Both the position numbers and the translations under genes were made by a program. Shown here one piece after another: positions 12,003 to 23,200 of a stretch of 63,471 nt of DNA (position 1 is the stretch's first letter; each line of letters opens with the position of its first letter). This stretch comes from Gyrodactylus bullatarudis (lineage: Eukaryota; Platyhelminthes; Monogenea; Gyrodactylidea; Gyrodactylidae). Below the pieces are notes generated by a model, which saw nothing but the letters and a program-made list of their open reading frames with translations, was not told the origin of the DNA and made no database searches. The DNA is taken from positions 1 through 63,471 of the forward strand of contig SSNU01000290.1 in the NCBI GenBank assembly GCA_012064415.1, given 5' to 3'.

Positions 12003-14210
12003 ATTGACAAATTATTTCGAGGTCACATTCAAAAATTTTATAAGTCTTCTATAAACTAATTTGACGAATCCCTTTCACGAGTGTTTTATAGAATTTATTC
12101 ATGAAGGATAAACAATCACAACGCGATAAATATAATTGACATCTAAGGTTTCATAGAGCTGTATTATAATTCCAAAATTTTTCGCATTTGTGATGGACCA
12201 TCGAATTCGAATAAGGCTTCCGATAATTAATTTATAGCAAGTGAGAAAATTCCTTTAGATTATTTACTAGAGAAAAATTTTGAACAAGCTCCGTCATTGT
12301 AATTGAGTCAAAAAAATTGTCCCAACCTGGAGTCCTTTTACAAAAATATGATTTTCTCAATACTCAATGTAAAATGAGACTGGCTTTGGCTGATAGGAAA
12401 TCCAGTCAATATGAAATAATTTCATGCATCGCTTAGAAACAGCAAACATTTGGCTTTATTGTCTAAATAGGATTATACGAATATAAAGTACAGATCATAT
12501 ATCCGTTTTTGCCTTTAGTATGATAAATCAAGCAGTTCTTTGATATTTAATTCTTTTATCAATTAAAAAATGATTCTTTCCGGCCTTGAATGGGAGTTAT
12601 AGTTTTAATTGATAATTTGTCTATTTCTTTTAAATTATCAACTTACCTTATTTTCTTTCATGGAAGTTTCAATTTATTTACTACCTTTCTTCAACTATTG
12701 GTCTGTAGAAAAAAAAATTTACAATCGAAATTTAGAATTTCAGAAAAGTACCGGCTGAAATGCAATTTTTGTCTCTCTATTTCAACAGGGTCAAAATTAC
12801 TTGTGGTTTGAGAATAATAAATTACACATAAAGTTTATTTTAAATTCTTCACACTCCAAGGACCAAGGATGTATTATTTATGAAATCTTACAAAGAGGCC
12901 AAAAATGAAAGGGCAAGACATCTTTCTAGAACTCTGACCCTTTCCCTGTGTGTCATATTCAAAAGAAGAGAGCCAATCAGTTTAAAGCTTATTTCTTTTA
13001 GGATTTTATTTTTAAATACATTTACGTTGCCATCAATAAAATAGATTTCGGAACATGTTGCATTTGCTAAGGGTCTTGCAATACCTTCGTTATTTACTCA
13101 TTTCAAATGGCCTAGAATTCTCTTTCATGATGAATTTTCCGAAAAAGCTAGTAGAAATTATAAACCGTCTTGCTATCAAGTAAGATGTTTCAGTTTATCT
13201 TTAAATTCTACAAAAGAAAAGATGATGAATTATTTCACCAAACTGAACATTTATCATATCCGTATGCGAGAATAGTGTAAAGTTTGTATTAAATGAAAAT
13301 TTTCAAATAATGTTTTATTTTTTGTAAATACACCGAAAAGACCTTCTAGTTATTGATGTTCTATCTTCTACTTTTTGAAAATTTCATCTAGAAGCTTCTA
13401 CTTTTAGCAATTATCCCTATTTATATAGATAAATTTTTAATAATAAAATCTATTCATAAACTGATATCTCAAATTCAATTGCATTTGCCGAAAAGGTGGT
13501 AACATTTAATTTGTCAACTAATTCAGATTTAATTTGTCGTTTTTACTCTGAATGAAAAATAGTAAAATTGAATTCTGAAGCTTATTAGTTACATAAAAAT
13601 ACTGTGTTTCAACCGATAGTAAATTTAATTATCTACAATTTGATATAAAATTTGTTCCATGATGACTTATAATACCCGAGTTATGGCCAAATATGAGTGG
13701 TAACATTTTTTTTGGCTGAAAATAAGAGCTTTTTAATATTTTCCTTAGGAGCTACAATGATGAGAAATTGACATAAAAATGAGAGTATGAACAAAACGAC
13801 TTGCAGAAATTAGATACAAAAATCGAATTCTCTCGGGAATGTTTTGAAGACATCTGGAGAAAAACATACTATTTTTTGAACAGTATTTCAAAGTACAAAT
13901 ATCAAGATAAATTTTAAATTTAACCGGAAAAATGATAGACTGGACCATTTTTCAAGTTTATTAATGCTATCTGAGCCATTCGTGGAATATTTGAGAGAAC
14001 AATACTTTCAATCTTTCAGTTCTCAAATACCATGTTTATTTGAAGAATTACACAAAATCGCCTATCGATAAAATTAATCTTCATTTTGTCACATACTTGA
14101 ATCTCGATAAAGATTCCATCAAGTAGGTCTAATCGTTTCATATTAATTCATCAATAATACTCATCGATACGTACGAAATGTATTGTAGGATCTCAAGATA
14201 TTTTATGGTG
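12003..14210. other. Intergenic, nothing recognised
   Basis: AT-rich; several short minus- and plus-strand frames lack any family features. Confidence 0.45.
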
Positions 14211-14550
14211 TTAAACTCCCTTTCGATACCATAGCGAAACGAAGAAAGTTTCAGGCTTAATTCTCTCACAGAATGTGATGATAAAAAACATTCACTAGGA
14301 CAAAATTTTTTACACATTTCATCAGGGTCTGATTTATATCGAAATTCCCATCTACTGGTGAGTAATTTAGCGTGAAACTTTGGCAATGAAGAGATTTATT
14401 ATTATACCTGGCTAGCATAAAAAAGCATGATAGCAAACTAAGATTGTTTGTGATATACTATCAAAAAATAATCATGAAAAAATTTTTCAAAATCATTGGA
14501 AAAAGTCAGTTTGAACATATATGACCTCTGGTATCGAAAGGGGTCATTAA
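14211..14550. mobile_element. Family A MITE, copy 2, degenerate and inverted
   Basis: Ends CCCTTTCGATACC (14218-14230) and GGTATCGAAAGGGG (14530-14543) form an inverted repeat. The interior is the reverse complement of the element at 2202-2673, with about 150 bp missing. TTAA occurs at 14211-14214, four bases outside the left end, and ATTAA a few bases beyond the right end, so the target duplication has decayed. The 82-residue frame on the minus strand (14138-14386) is a by-product of this repeat. Confidence 0.65.
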
Positions 14551-15266
14551 GAAAGAATTTTCAGCCTCAAATGCTGTTGGTATATAAAAACGATTCAAAG
14601 TGAAGCCCAGGAGATACTTATCAGTAACTAGTTCCTTTAACTGATTTTCTCGGTTCCAGAAATCAGGCAATTTTGCATCACAAGTTGCGGATTTATTGAG
14701 ATGATGAACAATTTTTTTACTTTTTGTATTTATTTTATAAAAGAAGCGAAAAAATAATTATAGCGTAATATAATTTGAGACTGTAGTTATGGCCTGAGAA
14801 ATAGGCAGAATTATAATTATATAATTATATGCAAAATGGCTTTTTTGAAATTTTAAGATTTTCTCCCAAACGAAGCATGATAACGGAATTCTGAGACCAG
14901 ATTCGGAATTAGCGTCAAATTTTGCATCAGAATATGGTCTTGAAACCCTATTACTCCGAGACCTATTTTTTTGACACACAGTGTTATTTAATCCACTGAC
15001 TGGTCTGACATTTTCTTATTCGATCTCTAGTTCACGTCAGAAATCCTGCCTCGTTAACTCAGATATTTATAAATAGCCTTGAAAAAAATCGTACTTTCTA
15101 GCTGAATGGTTTTCTTTCCGTTTACGTCAGTAAATAGTTTTCTTGTGTAAGCATTCTTTCATATGCAGAAACGCCATCAATACCCTTGAAACCATCAAAA
15201 CAATAAGAAAAGCTTGTGAGAAATATTGACTAAACATTTTTATCAACATTAAGGATAAAAGCCATC
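14551..15266. other. Intergenic, nothing recognised
   Basis: AT-rich. A block near 14900-14965 resembles foldback-element interiors (ATTAGCGTCAAATTTTGCAT). Confidence 0.4.
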
Positions 15267-15443
15267 ATGTCAAAATTTTGTACATTGGAAAAAGAGATCA
15301 AAGAGAAGAAGATTACCTGCCTTTATGTGAAAGAAGCCATCCATCATGGAGAAGATATAGAAATACTGTATTATAATCCTCTTCACTTATCAAAGGTCAG
15401 GCTTATAGATGGGAAAATATGCCTACTGCCTGTTGGAAGATGA
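15267..15443 (+). CDS. Small ORF of 58 residues, uncertain
   Basis: ATG to TGA frame with evenly mixed composition, reading MSKFCTLEKEIKEKKITCLY at its start and ICLLPVGR at its end. It is less AT-biased than its surroundings and not hydrophobic, unlike the random frames nearby. I do not recognise a family, and there is no neighbouring gene. It could be an exon, a fragment of a repeat-derived protein, or chance. Confidence 0.25.
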   Translation: MSKFCTLEKEIKEKKITCLYVKEAIHHGEDIEILYYNPLHLSKVRLIDGKICLLPVGR

Positions 15444-15529
15444 ATTTTTATTTTGGTCAAAAACCTTCTAATCTCAGATATGAAAGAGGAGCTTTTATCA
15501 TCTGAAACATATTGTGCATTAGTTTTTTC

Positions 15530-15640
15530 TCTGAAAAACTCACGAAAGGACTAACTTTTCTGATAAAATTTAGTACTCAGCTCATGTTTTGCATAATTTT
15601 AAACCGTGAAAGTCATTCACCATTATGTCATTGCTAGAGT
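15530..15640. repeat. Partial copy of the 61.5-kb MITE interior
   Basis: The segment ACTCACGAAAGGACTAACTT through GTGAAAGTCATTCACCATTA matches 61561-61640 closely. Terminal repeats are not present here. Confidence 0.55.
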
Positions 15641-16699
15641 TCTTCATATAATTCAGATTCGGATCCGTCTGAAAAAATCCGAAAAGGTACCGGAAATAAA
15701 ATTGTTAAAACAAGTATTAACTTGAAATTCTTGGAGATATCATTAATTTTATTCAAAATGAATTTCTTTGAGTGAGTTTCTTTAGCCTTGGATTGTTCCA
15801 CCAATGTTCAGCCTGAAGAATGTCTAAAAAAGATTATTTCTTCATTCATTGAATTTTAAAATTTCGCGGATTTCGATTCGAGAGAAGTAAAAAGTTCGGA
15901 AACATCCACTAATTATTTTTTAGATTAGAAGAAAAAAGATCAAAAATTTCTAAAAAATGTCACATTTTTCAAATTTCTAAGAAGTTTTGTTCATTTCTAG
16001 TTGATTTTCCAATTTTTTTTTCATCAAAATATTTAGAAAATTTTTAACCCTACCAGAATAATTATGCTGTTTCCGAATCTGAATTCCTTATTGAGAGCCA
16101 ACTTATCATTTAAAAGATAATAGAGGTTAACTAGAAGGCGATTGCAATTGTTTCCTAAGGTCTGAGGGAAAAGATTTTTCAAAAATTCGTTTTAAGTATT
16201 TTTAAAATAGATATTTGGCTTGAAGAAAGTTTTATTTTCATTTTTTTCGACAAAAAATTAATTATTAGAAATCATTTCAAATTTTTTCAAAATTCGATCA
16301 AGAAAAACTAATGAGTGTAATGTGTTATGATAGTCCAATCATTGATCCGGATTATCGATCAAGAATCTCTCTGTAATTGATTAAAAAAATTAATTATTAT
16401 TCAAAAATACACTCGAAAACGTGGCAGTACATAAATCTCAAGATTATTCATATCAATATTTTTTCTGCTGTGAAAAGACTTTGGATAATTTCCATATTCA
16501 AAAATTCATTACAGATAAATCATATACTTTTATCAATATAGTTCATATGTGTCCCTTGGCAAGTGCTGTGCTCGTTGATGCCGAACTGAGATTTTATGAT
16601 TCTCAATGTTTTTCATCGGGATTTCGAGTATCCTGATTCTAAAGTTGGTCTAATTCGTCATTTTTCAAGTAACGAAAATGATCAAATGAAAAATCGAAA
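15641..16699. other. Intergenic, nothing recognised
   Basis: AT-rich. A 71-residue frame at 16421-16636 has no recognisable domain. Confidence 0.4.
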
Positions 16700-16925
16700 T
16701 TAAATTTTCATACGATGATGGGATGATTCTTAAAATCTGCATATTTGATTTCTTTTTCTAATTGTGATCCTAAAATTCAGCTTTTGATTACTCTTCGGCT
16801 TTGAAATCAAAAAAAATTTTAAACACAAAATTCAAAAAATTATGAATTTGGCGCTACTTTGAGATTTGAAATTTGCCTGAATTTTGTAAAAATAATAAAT
16901 TCCCATCTTCATATTAAATAGCTTT
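16700..16925. mobile_element. TA-flanked foldback element, right half
   Basis: Carries the family block TTTGGCGCTACTTTGAGATT and the right end CCCATCTTCATATTAAATAG followed by CTTTA. The left arm is not identifiable. Confidence 0.45.
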
Positions 16926-17599
16926 AATTAGTACTTGTATGTAAACATTAGACGATGAAAAAATTGACTTGTCTTAAAAATTCAAAACCATTTATTATGA
17001 AACGAAATAATAATATTTAAAAATAAAAGATATTAACAACATTTTCCGGACTAGTGTTGAAAATGGTTTGCACGTCTAAAATACATGAAAAGAATATTTA
17101 TATATGCCAACAAGATTAGTGTTCGATTCTAAGAAATACTAAGACTATGAAAAAATAATAATTACATTTTTCCAAAGAAATATAGATAAATGAAAAATAC
17201 AATTGTGTAATTTAGAAATATGAGAGATGAAGAGTTTGTATCTTTTTCCTGTTCTAAGCTTCAGTGAGAGGGTTCAAGTAGATTGAAAAAAAGATTTTAT
17301 TGCTATTGTGTCTAGCCTCGCAAAAGAGGATTTACAGGAATGGGAAAAAATTAACCACATCTAATCAGTTTTATTGGCCAGAGAGGTTTTTAAGTACAAT
17401 TTCGATAAAACTCTTTGAAATTGAACAGAAAATGGAAACTAGAGCTACGATTTTTCCATTTTTTGAGAAACAAACCAAATGCACCAAAACTTTTGAATCC
17501 AATATTTTTATAATGGGAGAGAATAGAATTTCGATTTTCCTAAAATTTCCTGAAACATCAACGATCATTTTCGCTGTACTTAAAATAATTTTTGGGGTC

Positions 17600-17830
17600 A
17601 ATTACATTTTTGACTATAGTTACTTCATTTTTTAAATTTTTGACTACTCTTTTTATAGTTTTGACTACAATATGAAGAAATATTTTACTTTTGACTACAC
17701 TTTTTTCCATATTTTGCACATTTGACTATAGTCAAATTCCAATTAAAATATTGAGATTTTTTTCCAAATATATTTTGACTATAGTTAATTTTGATTTTAC
17801 ATTTTTAACTACACTTTAAGCTAGAAAATA
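17600..17830. repeat. Cluster of TTTTGACTACA-type motifs, forward
   Basis: At least six variants of TTTTTGACTAYAGT / TTTTGACTACACTTTT occur in about 220 bp (near 17607, 17637, 17660, 17690, 17722, 17775, plus TTTTTAACTACACTTT at 17806). Their reverse complements occur at 18555-18665, on the other side of the foldback element, so the two clusters form an outer inverted repeat. Confidence 0.7.
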
Positions 17831-17851
17831 TATTATACAATGATTCGAACA

Positions 17852-18361
17852 TAAAGCTAGTTAATATGAAAATGGGAATTTATGCTTTTTACAAAATTAT
17901 GAATTTTTTCACAAAAGAAATCGAATTTGATCAAGATTTTATGGAATCTAGATCGTAGGTTCCATTTTCAGGATCTGAAGAAAAAAAATTTGAAAAAAAT
18001 AAAATTTTAAGAAAGTTATGGCATATTTCAAATCTAGCGATGGCGCCGGATTCCCATTTTTTTTGAACTTTGAGTTAATAATTTTTGTTGATTTAAAAGT
18101 GAAAGAGTGATCAAAAGTTGATTTTTAGGATCACGATTAGTCAAAGTTCAAAAAAATGGGAATCCGGCGCCATCGCTAGATTTGAAATATGCCATAACTT
18201 TCTTAAAATTTTATTTTTTTCAAATTTTTTTTTTTCAGATCCTGAAAGTGGAACCTACGATCTAGATTCCAAAAAATCTTGATCAAATTCGATTTCTTTT
18301 GTGAAAAAATTCATAATTTTGTAAAAAGCATAAATTCCCATCTTCATATTAATTAGGTGTA
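17852..18361. mobile_element. Nearly perfect palindromic foldback element
   Basis: A 506-bp element (17854-18359) lies between TA dinucleotides (17852-17853 and 18360-18361). The two arms are reverse complements over roughly 240 bp each; about 170 bp in the middle of each arm differ at only a few positions. The central loop is a short stretch around 18085-18125. The ends (AAGCTAGTTAATATGAA) are the family terminus also found at 31652, 46215 and elsewhere. It has no ORF and would form a very long hairpin as single-stranded DNA or RNA. TA duplications suggest mobilisation by a Tc1/mariner-class transposase. Confidence 0.85.
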
Positions 18362-18549
18362 GGTCGACCTCGTTTTCGAGTTGCAGTCAGGCTTAGAATT
18401 TCACTATCCTTAAGAGAATCCAAATTCGGCAGAAATATTTTCGATGAATAAATTTTTTTCAGAGTGTCTGTCTTGTATATTCTTTCAATATGATCAGTCC
18501 AATTTATTTGCGAATATATGTTTGAATATATAAAAATATATATAAAAAT

Positions 18550-18665
18550 GAAAAAAGGTGTAGTCAAAACTATAAAAAGTGTAGTTAAAAATGTATTTAT
18601 GAAAGAAAGTGTAGCCAAAAGTAAAATAAAGAAAAAAATGTGTAGTCAAAAATGTAATTGACTCT
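18550..18665. repeat. Cluster of TTTTGACTACA-type motifs, reverse
   Basis: Reverse-complement copies of the motif: GTGTAGTCAAAACTATAAAA, GTGTAGTTAAAAATG, GTGTAGCCAAAAGTA, GTGTAGTCAAAAATG. Mirror of the cluster at 17600-17830. Confidence 0.7.
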
Positions 18666-19840
18666 AATTTTTGACACCTTTTCAACTCAAGTTTCCCATA
18701 CTTATTCTTAAATTGGTAAAAGTGTGATTAATTAAATACGTATTGAGAGTGGCTTTGGTTCAATTAAAATATGCTCCAACAAGAAATATACACTGTTTGC
18801 CATACAGGTTTTCAGTGTAAATCTGATGCATTGTCTTTCCTTTGATATATCCTAGAACTGTGAGAAATTTTTTGTATCGAAGCTATTCAAAGGTGTTTTA
18901 ACTGAATTTTGTTTGAATAAACTCTGATTGATTCGATGGAAGAATTTAAATGATGGAACGTATTTTAAAATTAATACTTATTCTCAAATTTTGGGTCACT
19001 TGACTACTGTAGTAAAATTTACGGCCATAAAACTACAGACTACTGAATTTTTATGAGATTAGTTTATTCAATGTGCTAAGTTTTATTTTCCATTCTGAGG
19101 TCATTTAGTTTAAATTAATTAACAATTTTTAATTAATTTAAAAATAGATAAATATTAGATTATGTACGTTTGATAACTTATTTTAAATATTATTTAAATA
19201 CCTTGGGAATATTTGACCTCAGATGTTATATTGCTACTCAAAAAAATGTAGAATTGATGAAGTTTAGCCATTCTTATGATTCAGCCTTTAAATGGCTTTC
19301 TAGAAGCTGAAAACCCAAAGTACAAGAAACAATGTTTTACACACGATTCCATTTTAATTTTGTTAAAAAAACTACCAAACTTCTTATTAAATTCGATTTT
19401 TTTAGTAAAGATTTTTGAATTTTCAGATTTCTCATTGAAATAGCTATTGATAACAACAATGAATTTTCCAGACTGTCCACCGCCTAAAGCTTGGCAATTA
19501 TGGACTATTTATATCAAAGAGATAAGTTGATGTTTTCAAAATGAATGATAAAATTAGCCTTGATGAAATTCTGGGGATAAGTTGGGGTGGAAAAATATTT
19601 AGAGTATCTCTTGAAATAGCAAATTAATAGTTATTGTGTATTTGAGAAGTATAAAAATTAATGCAGCGCCAAAATTATTATTATTTACACTGTTAAAAAG
19701 GTAATTTATTTATTAACGGAAGAGAATTTATTCAAGATTGGCATTTCAGACAGAAAAGTTAATTTATCTCTGCATACTCCAAGTTTTTTAAACATTAAAT
19801 TTATTTTAAAAAAGACCCGATTTGATTAATTTTAGTAGAT
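18666..19840. other. Intergenic, nothing recognised
   Basis: AT-rich spacer with no supported ORF or repeat. Confidence 0.45.
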
Positions 19841-20110
19841 GAGTAAAAAAATTGATATCTGATTACAGAAATCTGATTTTTAAACCAAAAATTCAAATAG
19901 ATTGAAGAAATTTTAGAAATCAAAATCATGTTGCTTACTTTCAGGTTTCTGAAGAAAAAAAAATTTTTAGAAAAATATGGTAATTTTTTCAATTACGATT
20001 TGGCGCAAATATCCAATTTTTTCAACTTTAAACTGAAATTTTTATTCATTTGAAAAAGTAGTTTTTAAGGAACAAAATTGGACAAGAATTTTAAGTAGTG
20101 AAACTGATCA
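19841..20110. mobile_element. Foldback-family left half, degenerate
   Basis: Shows family blocks in order: ATCATGTTGCTTACTTTCAG, GATTTGGCGCAAATATCC, then GGAACAAAATTGGACAAGAA (compare the central region of 17854-18359). No right arm follows. Confidence 0.4.
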
Positions 20111-20586
20111 AAAAAGCAGCAATCCCATATTCGATTTATTTGATTAAAAATTGACTTATTTCAAAATCTTTTTTTTCGCATGGTAAAATTTTGAAAAATT
20201 CATTATCTTATTCGAATTCTTGATGATAATTTAACTAGATTTTCTAAAATCTTTGAGTAATATAAATACAGTCAATTACACACATGATGACACGAGATAG
20301 GGATTTATTTCATGAACGAATGTGTTTCTTGTATCACTTTCTATAGTGAAGATACTGTATCTCCGTTAGTTGAACTAGTTGTCAAATAAAAATAGCATTG
20401 TTGGATATCACTGTATTATAAATCGATTATGTAATTTTCCATTAACATGACAGAAAAAAGAATCTCTTGAACATGTCTATCTAAATTTTAGAATTTTGTT
20501 TCATGAATCAGGATTATGGTTCTTCAGATAATTCAGATTCGAAAAAATAAAATTATTAAAAATTATTCATATTAGAATTCAAGAGC
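20111..20586. other. Intergenic, nothing recognised
   Basis: AT-rich spacer with no supported feature. Confidence 0.45.
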
Positions 20587-20788
20587 TTATAAAATTTCTA
20601 AAAGAAATTTGATACCTTCTTCTTCTTCGCAAGAACCATCTCTAAGGATACCTAGGATCTTAATTGAACCTATATGTTGTTCTTCAAGCTTTGGTAATAA
20701 TAGATCAAGGAATAATGATATCAACCTATCAGGGAGATATCTTGCTAAGACATTATAAAATTTAACTCTAGAGAAGAATTGTGTTGGA
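20587..20788 (-). CDS. Possible terminal exon, unknown protein
   Basis: A minus-strand frame reads NPTQFFSRVKFYNVLARYLP, then LISLFLDLLLPKLEEQH and RDGSCEEEEGIKFLLEIL before the stop. It has a leucine-rich amphipathic pattern and an acidic patch and is more protein-like than neighbouring frames. A good splice acceptor (TTTATTGTATAG) stands just upstream in the transcript sense (about 20789-20800). No family was recognised. It could be the last exon of an orphan gene or a remnant. Confidence 0.35.
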
Positions 20789-21200
20789 TTTCTATACAAT
20801 AAAACAAATCAAAAATTATTTCATAGTTATTATTTTGTTTATACCAGAAGTAAAATTGTGGCGATTCGGAAATTTTCGGAATATTTCTGAATCTGAAGAA
20901 CGCTAATCAGGATCAACCAATGGAGGGGCTCAAATGACTGCATTGTAATAATATTCAAATGTTAACCGGAGTAGAGTCTGAAGAGTCCCGGCGAAATATA
21001 ACGTTTATATAATTTACATCTGTCTTCTCTAATCTTCCTTATGAGTTTAGACACCAAAAAAGATATTCTTGATGAAGTTCGACAATATTATCGTTCAAAT
21101 TTTGTTTTGATTTACGGCTAAAGGATACAAGACAAAGTTATTCCAATTTCGAAAAAGTGCCAAATTTTCACTATTGATTTGTGTTAAAATTCTATCAGTT

Positions 21201-21490
21201 TCAAGAATCTTTTATAATTTCCTTATAGTGGTCAGAAAAATCAAGTCTATGAGTATAAGTGACGCCAAGGTCTTTTAGTCTCTCTTTGGCAAGAATTTTC
21301 TCTTGATCAATAATTATTGATATATTTATAAATATATTAAGGTCTGTGATCACCATTTCATTCGGCGTTATGTAAAAGGATTTAGTTTTATTTGGACTTG
21401 GCCCGAATTCTCTCAGTTTGTCATTGAGCCTTGCAATTTCAAGGTTGATCATGTTGCTATCATAGCTTTCTTTAAAGCTGAAGTTTTTGA
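21201..21490 (-). CDS. Possible terminal exon, unknown protein
   Basis: A minus-strand frame that can be entered through the acceptor ATTACATCATTTTTGCAG ends near 21490, then reads IQFPQFKNFSFKESYDSNM, NLEIARLNDKLREFGPSPNK, FYITPNEMVITDLNIF and stops after DHYKEIIKDS with TGA at 21201-21203. About 95 residues, balanced composition, one likely helix. I do not recognise it. It may belong to the same orphan locus as 20587-20788, but each has its own stop codon. No upstream exon was found. Confidence 0.4.
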
Positions 21491-21499
21491 ACTGTGGGA

Positions 21500-21999
21500 A
21501 TTGTATCTCTGCAAAAATGATGTAATATTGTGTATTTTTCTCTGAAAACTAGCATTGATTAGATTTTGTTAGATAAATTCAAATTTTAAGCATATTTTTG
21601 AAAAAAAACAATACTACATTAATGATGTCTGATAAGGAAGGTTTGTATGTTTTTTTGTTTGGAAGAATTATAATAAAATTACTTCACTTTATGTCAATAG
21701 ATTTTTTTCAGTGTCTAAAGCATAATTTTTAATAACGTTTCCAACTAAGAGAGAGAAATAGAAAAATCACATGTCGAAGAATTTCAAAAACAAGAACCAT
21801 GTTTGAAAAAAATAAATTAGAGTAAATTTAATTAGAGAAATTCATCATATCCTAGATCCTCTATGAGTGAACGTCTATTGATTAAAAGAATTTTAATAAA
21901 AGCCGTTTCGTTATTAAGAACGTGAGATAACCTTCTTCAATAGAGACGGCGCCAAATCAAGATTGCAAACCAATCATAAGCTCAAAACTAGAAACATGA
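21500..21999. other. Intergenic, nothing recognised
   Basis: AT-rich; a GACGGCGCCAAATCAAGATT block near 21947 resembles foldback interiors. Confidence 0.4.
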
Positions 22000-22427
22000 T
22001 TTAAGTCCCAGGGAGTTTTTATCCAATCTTTTGTTTACAGCCAGGATTATTTCTAGTTCAGGATTTATGGGTAATTTATTGTCTTCATCTATCCAACGGT
22101 TTGTTACAAATCAAGAGTTGTTTTAATGAAATTACTTTTGGTTCAGGAGTTATCATTCAAAAATTGGGTCATTTTTTCATCCAAAAGCACGATATCTTTG
22201 TAGCATCAGCAGATAGAGTTTAAATGATTGCATATTTGAATTGGTCGGGTATGATTACTCAATAAAAGTTATCTTTTCAATAAAACGTTTAAAACAAAAA
22301 TCGAATTTTTGGAAAAAATCAACTTTCTTTGATTTAGCACGAGTTTAAAAATAATAGAGCTGAGAATGATATATTGATGATGAAATGATATATGATAGAG
22401 ATAACCCGGTGGAACTTTAAGGGTTAA
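22000..22427. mobile_element. TTAA-type MITE, family B copy 2, inverted
   Basis: The reverse complement of much of 1381-1781 is readable, for example TTTTGGTTCAGGAGTTATCA, GATAGAGTTTAAATGATTGC and GGTATGATTACTCAATAAAA. The right end GGAACTTTAAGGG is followed by TTAA (22424-22427). The left end is degenerate (TTTAAGTCCCAGGG near 22000). Confidence 0.65.
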
Positions 22428-22479
22428 AATCTTTGAAATACTAAGAAATCATAATATGATCTAACATTTGTGCTCCAAA

Positions 22480-22530
22480 GTATTCGGAAAAAATTGTGAA
22501 TTCTCGATTTCATGTCAATTAGCTTTAGAT
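22480..22530. repeat. Foldback-element right end
   Basis: Terminal motif GATTTCATGTCAATTAGCTT followed by TAGA; only the last ~50 bp are recognisable. Confidence 0.4.
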
Positions 22531-23100
22531 TTTCCACAAATTGAAGAGGTTGGAAAATCTTAGATAAAAATTTTATTGATTAGTTGAAAATCACTTGAAA
22601 GAGTTTGATAAATTTCCTATATTGAGATTTAAATCTTAATTAGACTATACCAATAATAGTGGTAAAGTACACTGATAACGAAAACCAATGTTTTATTGAC
22701 AAAAATAGATGCATGACTCTAGGGTTTTCTTTAGATTAAAAAGATGCATATAATTTTTATCATCCTTTATTTTCCTAATTAAAACTATGCATGTAGCAAT
22801 ATGTTTCATCTTGTATAATTCTGGACAAAGATATTTTAATAACCATTAAAGTCCAAGAAGGTTCAGAAAATATTTTAGAGATTCCATTAATCTCTTGGAA
22901 TACACAAAGATCTCGGCTCTAACACGTTTGAACTTTAAAGAAAATTAATTTTTGCTTAGAACTTTTTTTTGAAAACCAATTTCCCAGAGTCATAATTTAT
23001 GACTCATAAATAGTTTTTCCCAATGGAATTCTTTGTTTACTAATGATCCGAAATTTCAATATTGAATTGCTTCGAACCTGGAGAGTTTGACAAAGTTATC
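22531..23100. other. Intergenic; faint family B MITE similarity
   Basis: The stretch 22880-23050 has the same order of short blocks as 1480-1600 (CTTGGAAT, TTTGAAAACCAATTTCCCA), which suggests an old family B copy; no ends are visible. Confidence 0.3.
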
Positions 23101-23200
23101 GTAGAAATTTGGCACATTTTTCAAAATTCAAAATTTTTTTTTATGGAATTCAAGAAATAAAGATAGTAAATTGATATCTTCATGTGAATTAGCTCTATGT
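23100..23200. repeat. Foldback-element right end, degenerate
   Basis: End motif ATCTTCATGTGAATTAGCTC followed by TATG, preceded by a CACATTTTTCAAAATTCAAA block. No left arm. Confidence 0.35.

Noticed and set aside
17300..17635. Overlapping plus- and minus-strand frames of 111 and 76 residues
   Set aside because: Both are low-complexity translations of AT-rich DNA; opposite-strand overlap and no motif.
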